From Climacteris rufus (lineage: Eukaryota > Chordata > Aves > Passeriformes > Climacteridae): a stretch of DNA of 64,000 nt. Below the pieces are notes generated by a model. It was not told the DNA's origin. It did no database searches and was given only the letters and a program-made list of their open reading frames with translations. The translations under genes and the position numbers were made by a program. The DNA is taken from positions 1-64,000 of the forward strand of contig VZRZ01005951.1 of the NCBI GenBank assembly GCA_013398175.1. The letters run 5' to 3'. Below, in pieces: positions 24,893 to 37,152 of this stretch (positions are counted from its first letter, which is position 1; each line of letters starts with the position of its first letter).

Positions 24893-27419
24893 TAAGGGAA
24901 TGAAGATGATTTCCTCTTGAGGGAAGTGAACTCCATGACTTTCTAGGTAGTCTTTCATGAACTGCATGACTTTCAGTTGTCTGAAATTAATAACACTAGC
25001 AATAATATTTATGTGTCATCTAAACTCCAGAACTCTCTCTAAACTTAAGACAATTAGGTATACAACATTTTAGACGTCGGTAGGTAGAGCTGAGAAACCT
25101 GATTTGGGAAGATTTCATTTAGGGAGAGCCACCAGAAAAGGGGCTGAAATGCTATATTGCACCACATTAGATATTTCAGTAGTAACAAGGAGAGATGCAA
25201 AAGGGGAGTAGAGAATACAAAAGCCAGGAAAAAAAGAATTTGTATTTGCCTGTTCATTTACTGCAGGAACAGCTTTGTTATTTTTACCATCCTTCATTAT
25301 CATCCTTGTATTAATAAAGGTCTGTTTATGGAATACATTTTCTTGAGGTCTGCTTTATAGATGCACTGTGTAATGCAAAGCACAAACCTTTCAAACAGTA
25401 ATATTAACAGCCAGCTGTGAACCTGTCTCTGTTCTGCCTCAGTTGTACTTTGCATGCTCAGCAGCTCATAAAAATGAAAATTGTCCCAAATAGTCAACTG
25501 ACTCCTCTATAGAAGCAACACCTCCAGATGCTGTATATAAGGAGGTTGTTGTCTCTGTATCGTCTGCTTTTGACCTCATTTTGCTCAATGAACTCTTCAG
25601 AGAAGGTAGGGTGGGAATAAACTATGATGGACATGCACTGTGTTTCAGTGGTCCTGTCAGCCAGAACAGTCCCTATGAACCATTATTGCCACAGAAAATT
25701 AGAAAAGTTCAAAGAATGGTTCAACATTCATATTATGTCAGACTAGAGTGTGACTGTCCCAAAAAGAAAGTACAAAAGGGTGGCTAAACAAAATCAAGCC
25801 ACATTGTGTCTCATAACTGGCCATTTGTCCTGATTCTGCAGACCACTTCTCTGAAATTATTATATTACAGAAGGAATGTTTTCATAGACTATTAAAATAA
25901 GAAAATTCAAACACCAGAGCTTGATGTCAGTTACCTGACCCAGGAGTTCTACAATTCTGTACATAGAAACACATACATACATTTTTTGTTATGCACCATC
26001 CAACCAAATTGATTTCAAGCATTTGCGTAAAGATTCTTTTCATTATTCAGAGCTGGCTTAATTTCATGGTGAATCAAATTTTTTTTCAAAGAAAAAGGAA
26101 CTCAATCTTAATCGTATTTCTGACTTATATATATCTTTTTGTCCTTTTGAAGTATTAGGATTTTAAAAGCATTCTAATAAGGCCTAAATGGAAAATGAGA
26201 ATTTTCATTAAAATTCTGTGAAATGGAGGACCGCAGAACTTTTTCAGATAGTTCTTTTTAATTTATTTCTCATAATCTAATTGAAAACCAATGGTAATCA
26301 TTAAAATGGAAATTTGTAAAATATGTCATGGAAAATGTAATCTGAACAGGTCTGATCAATGGTTTTTCAGTCTTTCTACTGGTTTACAAAACAGAAAAAT
26401 AGTATTTTGAGTTTTAAATGTACAATATTTTAAATAGCATTCAAAAAGAGGAATGGAAAAATGGGACTAATTTAAAAACAGATAATAGAACTCGAAGACT
26501 TGTGTACATTTTCCCCCTTAAAATTTTAATTAGCCATTTGCTTCTGCACTGAATCAGTATTGCAAAATATGCAAGAACTATCAAATGGCTACAAAGTGAA
26601 ATTATTTGAATTTTCTCCATATGGTACAAAGTAAACAGCAATCTTGACACAAATCAGAATGCCTGTTTGACATCAGGATTTCTGCCAAAACGTAGGCGGT
26701 TGGGACAGCATTCATGTCTTCTTCTAAAATTAGACAACTTGATTGTTCTGTCAAAATAAAAAGGAAAACTTCATGTAATTTTCTAACCTGATACACTAAC
26801 AGAATCTGCATGTTCGCAATCTAAATGTTGACAAGGTCTGAGAAAGCAAGCACATCTCTCACAAGAATGGAGACAGAGACACCACATGAAGATCAATTGC
26901 CTAAAGATAAAGAATATGCATCAGGAGCAATTCTTAATTAAGTAGGTGCAAACATCCATAAATAGAATAATTTGGTCTTAATTCCAAGAGAAGAGAACAT
27001 AGTGACCTTCATGAACAAATATGTTTATACATGGCATATAGATAGCAGATCACAAAACCCCATAATCTTCAATGATTTAGTAATCCTTTTTGGAGTCAGA
27101 TTAAGTATAGTAAAAAATATTAACTTTAACAACATGCATTTTTACATAGTTTTTTTCATTAGTAGCCTGATTTTTATAAGTATAAAACATTGTCCACTTT
27201 ATTGACTTCATTTTTCCTGTTACCTAAGGTGTCTGCAGCTGCCAGGTCTCAGGCCCTTTTTAACACCTTTCAATAGATCATATGCAGCCCAGGTAGAACA
27301 TGTTATTTAGCACATGTCACAAAGAGTGCCTGGAATTCACATAATGACTTGCAGGCTTCCAGTCTCAGAAGTTATCCTGTATCCAATTATGTCTGTGAAC
27401 GCTTTGTGTCAATTTACAG
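24893..27419. other. unique non-coding DNA
   Basis: No supported gene or repeat. On the - strand a strong acceptor-like tract lies just above 26740, but the reading frame after it has no recognisable content and no partner exon. Confidence 0.5.
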
Positions 27420-27485
27420 TTCACTCTTTATGTCAGGATCATTAAGTACTTTCAAAATGACCTACCTGAAAAAAAAATCACAGAG
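27420..27485 (+). CDS. candidate coding exon 4 of the + strand gene
   Basis: The acceptor GTGTCAATTTACAG precedes a 66-base block that ends at CACAGAG|GTACAT. In phase 0 it is fully open, reading FTLYVRIIKYFQNDL then PEKKITE, and leaves in phase 0, which suits both the block at 20420 and the terminal block at 28055. The intron after it would be 569 bases. The peptide has an alternating aromatic and basic character but no motif that I can name. Confidence 0.4.
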
Positions 27486-28054
27486 GTACATAAATCTGTG
27501 TGGTAATTCTATTTGTAATGACAATGAGGTTGTTTGTCTATAACTCAACAGAGGTGAGTTATAAAGCTGAGACTTTTTTTTTTTTTTAAGATAGGAAAGT
27601 AGTCATATGCCATGCAAACCCTTTCTGCTCAAATCATGGAACATCCAGGTCAGCATACACCTGGCAACCTTCTATTGAGATCTCAGAGAGACTCTGAATG
27701 AGTGTTTCTCATTCCAGGCACCACTCTTTCTGTCAGGAAGGAAAATTTCAGCTATTCAAGAGCTCCATCTGCAAAGGATTTTCTGACAGGAGAAAACCCT
27801 GTCTTGATCCTCCAGAGAATGGAAGTTCTGTTCAATAGCTGTATTTGAATCTCTACAAATAAACAGGAGAGGAGCCATGTATTGTGTGTGTATGGTATCC
27901 TCTCGTCTGTGTGTTTGGTGTTGACAAATGTCATACCCATAAAATCACTGCAGAAAAATCAGAAAAAATGAAAGACATGTTATTTAAAAAGAAAATTACA
28001 GTACCATATTTTTCCAGAGAACTGGACAACTGTTCTACTTAGAGGCTGGAATAG

Positions 28055-28285
28055 AAACAACTGACTGAAGACATTTTCCATTGTGTAGAAAAAAATGAAC
28101 ATGAAGAGTACATGCAAGGACAAATGATGGCATATCGGGACCATCAGAAAGAAGACGAGCTGGCCACTTGGCTAAAAAACCTGGAAAAGCTGAGACTATT
28201 CGAAAAGTGCCCATCTGTCACTGGAATCTATGCTGCTATGAGGAAAATTCTCTTCCAAGCAGAGCTGAAGACTTGTAAAAGCTAA
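28055..28285 (+). CDS. candidate terminal coding exon of the + strand gene
   Basis: This is a 77-codon open frame ending in TAA at 28283-28285, preceded by GGCTGGAATAG. It is the most protein-like stretch in the region: KQLTEDIFHCVEKNEHEEYM, then a charged helical stretch with the motifs AYRDHQKEDELATWLKNLEK and LRLFEKCPSVTGIY, ending KILFQAELKTCKS. Composition suggests a coiled-coil or helical C-terminus. The first acceptor is poor in pyrimidines. A better tract ends at 28088, but it would require entry in phase 1 and clash with the 27420 block. A canonical AATAAA lies 126 bases after the stop. I do not recognise the family. A processed pseudogene fragment is an alternative. Confidence 0.5.
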   Translation, partial: KQLTEDIFHCVEKNEHEEYMQGQMMAYRDHQKEDELATWLKNLEKLRLFEKCPSVTGIYAAMRKILFQAELKTCKS

Positions 28286-28430
28286 GGCACAGATACATCT
28301 CATTTTGTTTAAAAGAGAGACAACCACTACTTCAGTTTTAATCTGCAAATCTTTTCATATATCATAATAGGAGTATCCTTAGTTAAGTAAGTAATAAGAA
28401 TCAGAAAAAAAATAAAATGGAATGGTGGTC
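28286..28430 (+). other. possible 3' UTR with poly(A) signal
   Basis: AATAAA at 28411-28416 follows an A-rich run and lies at a normal distance from the stop codon at 28285. The inference depends on the terminal exon being real. Confidence 0.35.
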
Positions 28431-28673
28431 GTGCTATTAGTGTGCAATTATTTATTCCATTTCATGTAAATAATGAAACTATTTCTTTGTAAATATCAGG
28501 TCATCCAGAAAGGTTTTGTAGTCACCATCCTCAGTATGTTTCAAAAGTCATCTGAGCAAGGCTTTAAGCAGGCTCATATAGCTTTTAATTTAGTTCTGCT
28601 CAAAGGTAGAGTGGGACTAGACACCTCCAGAGGCCAATTCTTCTATAGCTCTGCAGCTCTATTTTTGAATAAC

Positions 28674-28961
28674 GGGAAGGGAAGGGAAGGGAAGGGAAGG
28701 GAAGGGAAGGNNNNNNNNNNNNNNNNNNNNNNNNNNNNNNNNNNNNNNNNNNNNNNNNNNNNNNNNNNNNNNNNNNNNNNNNNNNNNNNNNNNNNNNNNN
28801 NNNNNNNNNNNNNNNNNNNNNNNNNNNNNNNNNNNNNNNNNNNNNNNNNNNNNNNNNNNNNNGGTTTGGGAAGGTTTGGGAAGGTTTGGGAAGGTTTGGG
28901 AAGGTTTGGGAAGGTTTGGGAAGGGAAGGGAAGGGAAGGGAAGGGAAGGGAAGGGAAGGGG
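28674..28961 (+). repeat. (GGGAA)n / (GGTTTGGGAA)n microsatellite with assembly gap
   Basis: At the left edge the unit is GGGAA repeated about seven times. After the gap there are six exact copies of the 10-mer GGTTTGGGAA (28863-28922), then GGGAA copies again. The 10-mer contains the pentamer plus GGTTT, so it probably arose by mutation and spread within the array. Frames crossing it are artefacts. The true length is unknown because of the gap. Confidence 0.95.
28711..28862. other. assembly gap (152 N)
   Basis: A run of N lies inside the GGGAA-type array. Its length may be an estimate. Confidence 1.
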
Positions 28962-29428
28962 AAAACTGTGCACTTCTGAATAAACAATGCATTGTTGCTG
29001 TGAAGAGATTGAGTTTTGTCTGTCAAAAGTTCTCCATTACCCCTAAAATGTTGTCTGATGCCAAAAATGTAATTAACATATTTCAGTCCTTTGCTATCTT
29101 AATAAGGAAAATGAAAAAGTAACCTGAAATATGCATCTGTCTTGTTGACATCCTTAGCATTAGCACAGACAGAGAAAGTATGTTCTTGATCTGATAGAGA
29201 AATAATTAATTAAAGGAGAGAAAATATTATTGCAGCATAAGGAATTTAAGCCCTGAGTCCCTTTAGATAGCAACATAAATATTGGTTACTACAGATTCTG
29301 CAGATGATTTTCTAATGTCCAGTCAGATCACAATTTATTTCATTTATTTCAGGTACTATAATACACAGCTTTTCATCTCCTAGCTTCATTGTTCCTAGCT
29401 TCATTGCCCCCCAATAATTCTGTGACAG

Positions 29429-29502
29429 AGAGAGTAATGCTGTCAGAAGATACAGCAAAATGCATATTTGGCTGTACTCTACCAGGGAAAATGATTCTGA
29501 AG
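29429..29502 (+). other. weak candidate internal exon
   Basis: A 74-base block sits between a decent acceptor (AATAATTCTGTGACAG) and a strong donor (CTGAAG|GTATGT). Two frames are open: one reads RVMLSEDTAKCIFG... (phase 1 to 0) and the other ESNAVRRYSKMHIW... (phase 2 to 1). Either could join the block at 37153, using one of its two adjacent acceptors. No family is recognised. Confidence 0.25.
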
Positions 29503-29788
29503 GTATGTTTTCCGTTACATTGTTTCAGTTTTGATGAACTAGTACAGTAATTTGCTTTCAGACAGTCTCTAAGAACATCCCATTTGAAGATTTTTTGCTC
29601 AACTCCATAATTGGGGTGTGGGGTGCATTAATTATCCTGACCTCAAAGAAAAGCTTAATTGAAACTAACATCAATGGCAATGAGCAGTTGCACACTGTCC
29701 ACCAATAATATAGGTATAACAATGTCAATACTACCCCTCCACTGTTCACACACCTTTTGACATGCCAGCAGGCACAAATCAGAAGCAG

Positions 29789-29960
29789 AGAATCACAGAA
29801 TACATCAGGTTGGAAGGGACCCCAGTGGGGTCATCTGGTCCAACCCCCCTGCTCAAACATCTTAGAGCACATGGCACAGGATTGCATCCAGACAGTGCTT
29901 GAATATCTCCAGTGAGGGGCACTCCACAATGAGCATGTATACAAGCCTCTTCCTATCTGT
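29789..29960 (-). mobile_element. CR1 LINE, 3' end fragment
   Basis: On the + strand it starts GAATCACAGAATACATCAGG then TTGGAAGGGACC, continues TCATCTGGTCCAACCCCCC and TTGAATATCTCCAGTGAGG. This is the reverse complement of a CR1 3' end, so the element lies on the - strand. It is short and non-coding. Confidence 0.93.
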
Positions 29961-30769
29961 GAGTGTTTATATGCATCACATCTCTCCTTTCTTTCACGGC
30001 ACCATCTTTCTTTGCTGCCTACCGCTGCTGCCTGCCCTCCATCTTCTCCATCAATAAAATAGCTAACAGTTTCTGAACTCGTTTACCCTGCCAACCCCTC
30101 CTGCCATTCAGGAAGCTCTGCTTCTCAGAGGCAGAATTTTCTCTCAATATTTTCTGGCAAAGAAAATAAAAGGAGTCTATTTTCTTTTTTAGGACAAATG
30201 CATTCACATTTAATTTTGTATTGTGAATATAGCACTTCTGTACAAATATTCCCTTTATGGCTACAGCTGGCCAGGCAAAAAATGTCAGCACTAGGTCAAA
30301 CCTCTGCAGCCCTTATTCATATTTGCAACATGCTCAGTTTTCACATCCATTGAATCCTTTGACTTTGTTCAGCTGATACGTAAATGTTCCTCTTGTCATA
30401 CTCTAGATAATGTAAATGAAGTTTCATGAGTATGCATGCCAGGAACAGAAAGTAAATAAGCCATGATGGAGCATCAGTTTGAGGCAGAAACATTCCCATA
30501 AAGGTCTTACCTAAAAGTCAGATTCCTCTGAGCTTCTAAGTCAGATTTCATTAGTAGACAAACATATTAAACATGCGTGGTGCAGAACCCAACTCCTTCT
30601 CTGGCACTCTGTGGTCTCAAGGAGCACCCCCATCTGTGTTTTGCCATCCAGCTCCTTCTCTCCTAATTCCTGCACAACCACTTATGCGTTTCTAGGAGCA
30701 CCTCTTTTTTTGCAGTCAGCTCTTAAGTTTGCTCTGAAACTGCCTTGTGCTGCAGAGAGACTTTACCCG

Positions 30770-30850
30770 CTTTCCTCTCTCCTTTCTTTCCAGCTTTCTC
30801 TCTCCTTTCCTCTCTCCTTTCTTTCCAGCTTTCTTCCTTTCTTTCCAGCT
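30770..30850. repeat. pyrimidine-rich minisatellite
   Basis: The phrase CTCCTTTCTTTCCAGCTTTC recurs after about 34 bases, with a third shorter copy. Every copy holds CTTTCCAG. The purine strand explains the lysine- and glutamate-rich open frames across it, which are not genes. Confidence 0.75.
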
Positions 30851-33434
30851 GCACCTCTGTGGTGCAGAAGGTCTTGCGCTTTCCAGTAAGCTGGGAGCCT
30901 CCCTGTGCTTTGTGTGCTGGGTAGCTCTGAAGGAAGCAGTGTTTCCTCCTCTCTGGAGCCCTCCGCTCATTCTGGAGCAAGGCAGCTACTAAAAGACAGA
31001 GAGACACCCTCTTGCCTTGAAGCAGAGACAAACTTTTTATAGTAGAACATACCACACAGTGCACATATGCACATAAATTAAATGGTGAGCAAACCACTAG
31101 GCCTGTTCCAGCATCTTTCACAGTAATACAGAGCATTGAACAGGCATTCGAAAACCCTATTATGAAATGAGAGGGATTCAAAACTATGAAACAAGTTTCT
31201 GGACACTAAACTTCTTTGGCACTCAAGTGTCAAACTTCATGGCCCAGTTTTAAATATTTCTTCAGTATTTTGTCAAACAGTTGAAAACATTAGCTTTCCA
31301 GATATATCCACTTTTTTTTTTGATCCCCTACATTATGATACACTATTTCATATTTTTGAATCTCTGATTGTTTAAATTCTAAATTAAGTGTTTTTTTCAG
31401 TTAGTAGTCATGCCATCTTGAATCACAACTGACAAAGTTGAAGTGGATGAACAAAAGGACACGGGACTGCTTCCCTCAATTCTGCTTATTGATAAATAGC
31501 AAATTCACTCTTTTGTTAACCTCCTAACATTCAAATGAATATTTCAAATTTCTCCTTATAGAAGTGAAGAAATGGGACAAATGAAATATACATCAGCAAT
31601 GCTTCAGCAAAACACTGTAATTGTGAAAAATGTAGTGGGCAGCAAAGAGATGTGCTGAGTGTTGCTCCAGAACCTGGGTTTTGAAACAGATGTGCTGAGA
31701 AAAGCAGCATCTTAAAAAAGGTTATGTTGTCCCCATTTGTTATTTCTTTTTGTAATTTATTATCTTTTCCTTAAACCTTTCTCTGAGGAGGAAGAAGAAG
31801 CAGAGTAGTTTTCAAAGCCTTTACAGTCTGTAGGTGTGTTTAGGATTAACTCCTTCAGTTCAGCTTCTGGGCTGTATGTCACCCACAGGGAGTGGTCATC
31901 AGTAGCCACTGGGATGATTCCTGTAGCAAGCACAGCACTTCTCTCTCCAAGGAGTCAATATGTCTCCTCACAAGGCAAGAGGGCAGAAGACAGAAATGTT
32001 CAAGGGCCTGAAGCTTTGTCCCTTCCTTGACCAAAGGATTGGATTGACATTGTCAATCAAAACATAGGAAAGTCCACATCCATTTGCAGGAACTCCCCAA
32101 GCATCAAGTATGCAGGATGTATTCTCAACCACTATCACACTAGCAAAGCACACTATTGTAGTGGTGCAGGAAATACATAAGGGGAGCTGTATATTTCAGA
32201 GTTCTGCTGCTATTTCTCCTGAGAGATTCTGGACAGCTGTGTTACAGCATGTGGCTTGGACAGTGGGGGGCTCAGATCACCACAGCAGGTCTGCAGTTCT
32301 GGGACTGTCCACATTATGCCGAGGAGGCACAGATGTCAAGTTCTGGTGACAATGAAAGACTTGTGTCTTTACATGCTCAGTTTGAAGGTGATCTCATTCA
32401 CAAGATGGGAATAGCAGGTAATCAGCATCCAAGAATGGGTCATGTCACTGTTAAGGTTCCTGTGCTTCATCTACTGCTATGTAACCCTTCCGTAGAGAAA
32501 TGGAGGGTGTCCAACACTGTCAAGGTGCTCCTTTTCACAAAAACCAAACACACACTAACCTCTAAATTTTAAAATGTTCATGTGTACAGTCATTGTGCTA
32601 GTTACATGTATTTGTGAATGTTACTGGCACTGATTTTGTGATGTGAGATTGTATGAGACTATGATTACAGGAATTGTTTACTTCTTCCCAACCATCACAC
32701 TTTCTATTTTAGAAATAGAGTGTAGGAGAAGAAGAGAGCATCATCCAGACTGATGACAGGCATTCATACTGGAAAGCTCAGTCTGCATCCATGATATAAG
32801 CTTCAGATAGATCTCAGGGACATGGGGAGTATTTAGAAATCAAAGTATTAAAAAAAAAAATCTCATTTACCTATTGATTTAGAATGAATCAAACACTGTA
32901 ACCAGTTTGCTTCCATAACTATTTTCTTCATGTCATATAGACAGCATTAGTTAAAAGACCTCATTTTAGCTGATTTTACATGAAGAAAGAAGATATGAAA
33001 ATATGGAAAACAAACACATTGTAACTATTTTTAATGACAACCTAAAAATAAAGATAAAAAGCATAAATTAAGTAAAATATTGCAAAAACAATATATTTTC
33101 AACACCTAATGAAGGAGCTTTAGTCTCCTATAAAAGTTAGTAATTTTTTTCTGTTAGTACACAGGGAGAGCTGCATATATTTATTTCTGTTTGGTCTTTT
33201 TCTTCTGGACTTATTTCTGCCTCTGCAGCCAGACCCCAACTTCTATACTATTTTCTTTATTCTGTCAAGTCTTCCAAAGTTCTCCTACTTCCTCCTCATC
33301 TGCACGTTGTCTGTTGTTGATTTTATCTACTCTCTTGGTTTCAAACACCGTGTATGCCTGTCATAGATATTTGTCAGCTACAAGCGTATCTTGTCCCTCA
33401 GCCCTTTCCCTGTCACTGCCTCTTTCTCACTCTG

Positions 33435-33458
33435 CTCTGAAGAGTGAACTCTTCAGAG
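33435..33458. repeat. perfect hairpin, 11-bp arms
   Basis: CTCTGAAGAGT and ACTCTTCAGAG are separated by two bases. The arms are exact. No terminator or gene context is visible. Confidence 0.8.
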
Positions 33459-33814
33459 TTCATTGCTATGAACTCAATCTGCACACATTTACCAAGTCAT
33501 CATATCCATTCCTGCTGATTCTCTTCTCTGCTCTCCATATTGCCTTCTACATTCCCTAGGCCTGCACAAGAGGAGAAAAACACATATAAAGACTCAAACA
33601 TCCGCTTCATTATATAATGTAATTCACTCGCAGTCTTGTGAACTGACAGCACTGTTCTGTGAAATTTGTTGGTTTTCTGGGGAATTTCCTTGGCTGTTTT
33701 ATCCTCAACAGCCCTGTGCCCACCATTGCATGTTTTAATGGAATTTGATGAAAAAACTATTTTCTAATCACAACCATATGCAATGTACTTTTTCTGAATT
33801 CTGTATTTTAAACT

Positions 33815-33836
33815 TCTTAAGCCAATTGGCTTAAGA
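33815..33836. repeat. 22-bp perfect palindrome
   Basis: The arm TCTTAAGCCAA is followed directly by its exact reverse complement. It has no spacer and sits in ordinary AT-rich DNA. Confidence 0.9.
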
Positions 33837-34804
33837 CAGATTATTTTGGTCTGGAAAATCATCCTGTTTTTAAACTGAATGGAAGTAGCATAGCAGCTGA
33901 ATGAAAAGTATCTGTATTTTTTGGAGTATGTAATGAAACTGAAGAATCCAAAACTCTAGGACAGTTTGGCTTGCCTTCATGAATGCTTTGCTTTCATGTT
34001 AAATGCATATTCTTGAGTAGACTGCTGGAGAAGACATGAATTGCAGGGAGGAGAGAGAGGTTCATTTAGCAATGTGGCAGGTAAGAGTACATCTGCTAAA
34101 CCCACTTAAGAGACTGACAGGACTTGCTTCAGACTGAAAGAAAAGCTAGTTAAAAATACTGCAATGTGTCTCGCTTTTATCCAAGTGCATTAACACTTGT
34201 TTGTAGAAATAGATACAGGACAAAAGGAATAAAATTGTATTAAATCTCTGAGTGTTTCAAACTTTTTGTTGGCATTAATCTCTAATTGAAAGAGTTCCAG
34301 TCAGTTCTGTACAGATTCTGCCTTGATGATAATAATTATTAGTTCACAAAAAAAAATGCCTGCTTGTATAATACAGTCTATCATACATAATTTTTTCCCC
34401 AGACAGCTGTTCTTTTTCTTTCCTCTGAATACATCCAGGCAGATATCTGATAGCTGCAGCCTGGAGCCAGCTTTTGTTTTTCCTGTGGGGAAATTCAGGA
34501 ATGGAGGTGGAATCAATGACAAAAGGATGCTGGGAAGACCAAGTCCAGAGGTGGGGGAGGAAGGAAGAATTGTCAGCTATTTAAAAATAGAAAGAAAGAG
34601 ATTTGCAGAGCAACTGCAGACAGTAGACATGTGGGCTGAGGATGGGGGCTGAGAGTGAAGGGAGGGAGGGAGGTCTGTGTAGGAGCAGAAGCTGAGGAGT
34701 GAGATAGCGGGACAAATGTGGGGACTGTTGTGAGGAAGAAGATGCAGCCCTGTGCTCAGAAGGACATGTACCAGTACCTGCTGGGGGCTGGACAGGTACA
34801 AGAT

Positions 34805-35485
34805 AGTCATGAAGAAAGGACCTGAGGGTCCTGGTGGACAACAAGTTGAATATAAGCCAGCAAAGAGCCCTTGAGGCAAAGGTGACCAACAGTATCCTGG
34901 GCTGCATTAGGAGGAGGAGTGTTGCCAGCAGGTCAAGGAAGCTGAGCCTTCCCCTCTTCTCAGCACTGCTGAGGCCACACCTGATGTGCTGGGTCCAGTT
35001 CTGAACTGCCCAGTATGAGAGAGATACTGAGGTACTGGAGACCATCAAGTGAGGTACCATGAAGATGATCAAATGACAGGAGCATTGCTTCTGTAAAGGA
35101 GAGGCTGAGAGACATGGGACTGCTCAGGTTTGGGAAGTGAAGGCTCAGAGAAGATCTCATCAATGTATCTAAATACCTGAAGGAGGAGAGCAAACTAGAC
35201 GGAGCCAGGCTATTTCCAGTAGTGCCCAGTGACAGTACAAGAGACAATGCACACAAACTGAAACAGAGAAAGCTCCCTCTGAATATCAGGAAACACTTTT
35301 TCACTGTGAAGGTGACCAAACACTGGCACAGCATGACCAGAGAGACTGTGGAGTTTCCAACCTTGGCAATATTCAAAAGCTGTCTGAACAAGGTCCTGAG
35401 CAACGTGCTGTGAAGGACCCTACTTGAAGGGTGGGATGTTGGGCAAGATGAACTCCAGAGGTCTGTGCCAAGGTACCTTCTGTGA
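34805..35485 (+). mobile_element. CR1 LINE, 3' fragment (about 680 bp)
   Basis: It carries the phrases GGACCTGAGGGTCCTGGTGG, GGGCTGCATTAGGAGG, TGCTGAGGCCACACCTGATG, CTGAGAGACATGGGACTGC, ATCAATGTATCTAAATACC, AGTGCCCAGTGACAG and AACTCCAGAGGTC in consensus order. This is the longest CR1 copy in the window and extends into the terminal region of the element. Frames on the opposite strand (up to 163 codons) are shadows. Confidence 0.95.
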
Positions 35486-37152
35486 CTGTGGATCTAGGGA
35501 GGAAAGCAACTCTAGGAGCAGAGTGTTAGTACAGTTACAGCATGGAAGCTCAAATTTGCAGAACTTAGAGATGGGAACACTTGAGGGTTTGTGCTGTAAA
35601 CAGTAACCTGGAACTCAGCAAGTGGAAACTTAAGAACCAGGGTATTTTGGCAGAGAAAGATGAGAATTAAATTATATTGTTCCCATTTCTGGTTTAGCGG
35701 CAGATGAACTTGATAACTTCTATTACACAATGCTGAAAAGAACAGGAGCTAATTTGGCACCTCTCTTTTACAGTTGAGACCACGGTATTTTTGTTCCTTA
35801 AGCTAAGGTTGTTAGACAGGTCATTTGGGCCTACCATACCCCTGACAACATGCTCACCTGCTTTCATACACACACAAAGAGATATGCAATCCCTGCTCTG
35901 GTAATCATATACCACAGAGTTAAAAACATTGTGCACTGAAAGGAAGATTAAAAAATGCTCATTGCACTGACTGCAACACAGGAGCTTTAACAACAAAACA
36001 AAACATAGTTTGCTATTGTTGCAGTAGAGGTATATTTTTGAAAGCTTGCTTTAAGTAAATCTGACAGGAAAAACCCAAAGCCACAGCCTCTTTTCCATTT
36101 TATCAGTTTTTACCCAGACATACAATAAGTCTTTCAATGCTGATTTACTGTTCTTATGCTTTTAAAGTTTTCCCTTGGCTTAATTTCCTTTTTTAACCTC
36201 TTGTTGCTTTAACTCACTTCAAGTATTATTTGTATGACAGATATATCTTATCCTCTTTGAGAAGCAGGGATTTATTAGCATGGCACTTCCTTGTGAGGGA
36301 CAGTTGTGTAAATGGAACAAATGAATTATTTCTAAGAAAGATATGGGAGAGAGATCAGTGAAAAACGTCAGTCACCAGGTAACTTACTGGAAAACTTGCA
36401 TGCACATCTTCTGTACTCTGTTTCTCTCAGTTTTTCAATTATTATTTTTTGATTACTACATTATTATGACTTCTGAATTTTTCCAGAGAAATCACCCTCC
36501 AATGGGCTGAATATTGCAGACATGTAAAAAAAAAAGCTTAAGAAAGAGTTCCTCCAAGTGTTTATCTCTTTTCTCTCAAATTCTCACAGCCTTACGGAAA
36601 TTTTTTCATATGGTCAGGACATGGCAATCTGTATAGCATCCCAAAAGCCAGATATCTTAATCTTCTTCAGTGCTGAATTTCACTTTCCTGAAGTGTCGTC
36701 TTAGCATAAATACTATGTCTACAGCAAGAAGCCAACTGAGCCTGGAAGCATAAAATACTGAGACTAAGACAGTATCTTCAAGACTCAGAGAAGAATAGGG
36801 ATGGGTGGAACTGCATGGAATACAACCAAAGTGAGATAAAAACATTGGTTCATTCCCATATATCAGGACTCAGTTCCTGAGCTTGGATGATGGCAGGACA
36901 ATCTTAGTATTTTTAATAGAAACCAGTACAGGTCTTTCCCTCTAAGTGGTGAAAAAAATCCATGGAAAGTTTGAAGTTGTTGAGGGGAACTAACTCTGGG
37001 AAGAATGGTCTGCCTCGCCTAAAGCAACATCCTAGACAGCTCAGTGATCTGCATGGAAAGTAGCAGGAAAAACACACTGCAAGACGAAAGAGGCACCAAT
37101 AAATACATCTAAAAATATATTGGGGTTTTGTTGTTGTTTGTTTTTTTCTCAG
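35486..37152. other. unique non-coding DNA
   Basis: No supported gene. A small block at about 36336-36377 has splice-like edges, with phase 0 at both ends, but only 14 codons. Confidence 0.5.

Larger units (their letters stand above)
29961..34804. other. mostly unique non-coding DNA
   Basis: A pyrimidine minisatellite lies at 30770-30850. Two perfect inverted repeats lie at 33435-33458 and 33815-33836. A 37-base block at 32381-32417 has splice-like edges but is too short to judge. No gene is supported. Confidence 0.5.

Noticed and set aside
26602..26760. Minus-strand exon candidate after a strong pyrimidine tract
   Set aside because: The acceptor is good, but the frame has no recognisable content, no donor and no partner exon in phase.
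28473..29026. Long frames across the 28.7 kb gap
   Set aside because: They consist of the GGGAA-type microsatellite and N bases.
30716..31181. Lysine- and glutamate-rich frames on the minus strand
   Set aside because: They read through a pyrimidine/purine minisatellite; low complexity explains them.
34577..35403. Minus-strand open frames up to 163 codons
   Set aside because: They are antisense shadows of a plus-strand CR1 element.
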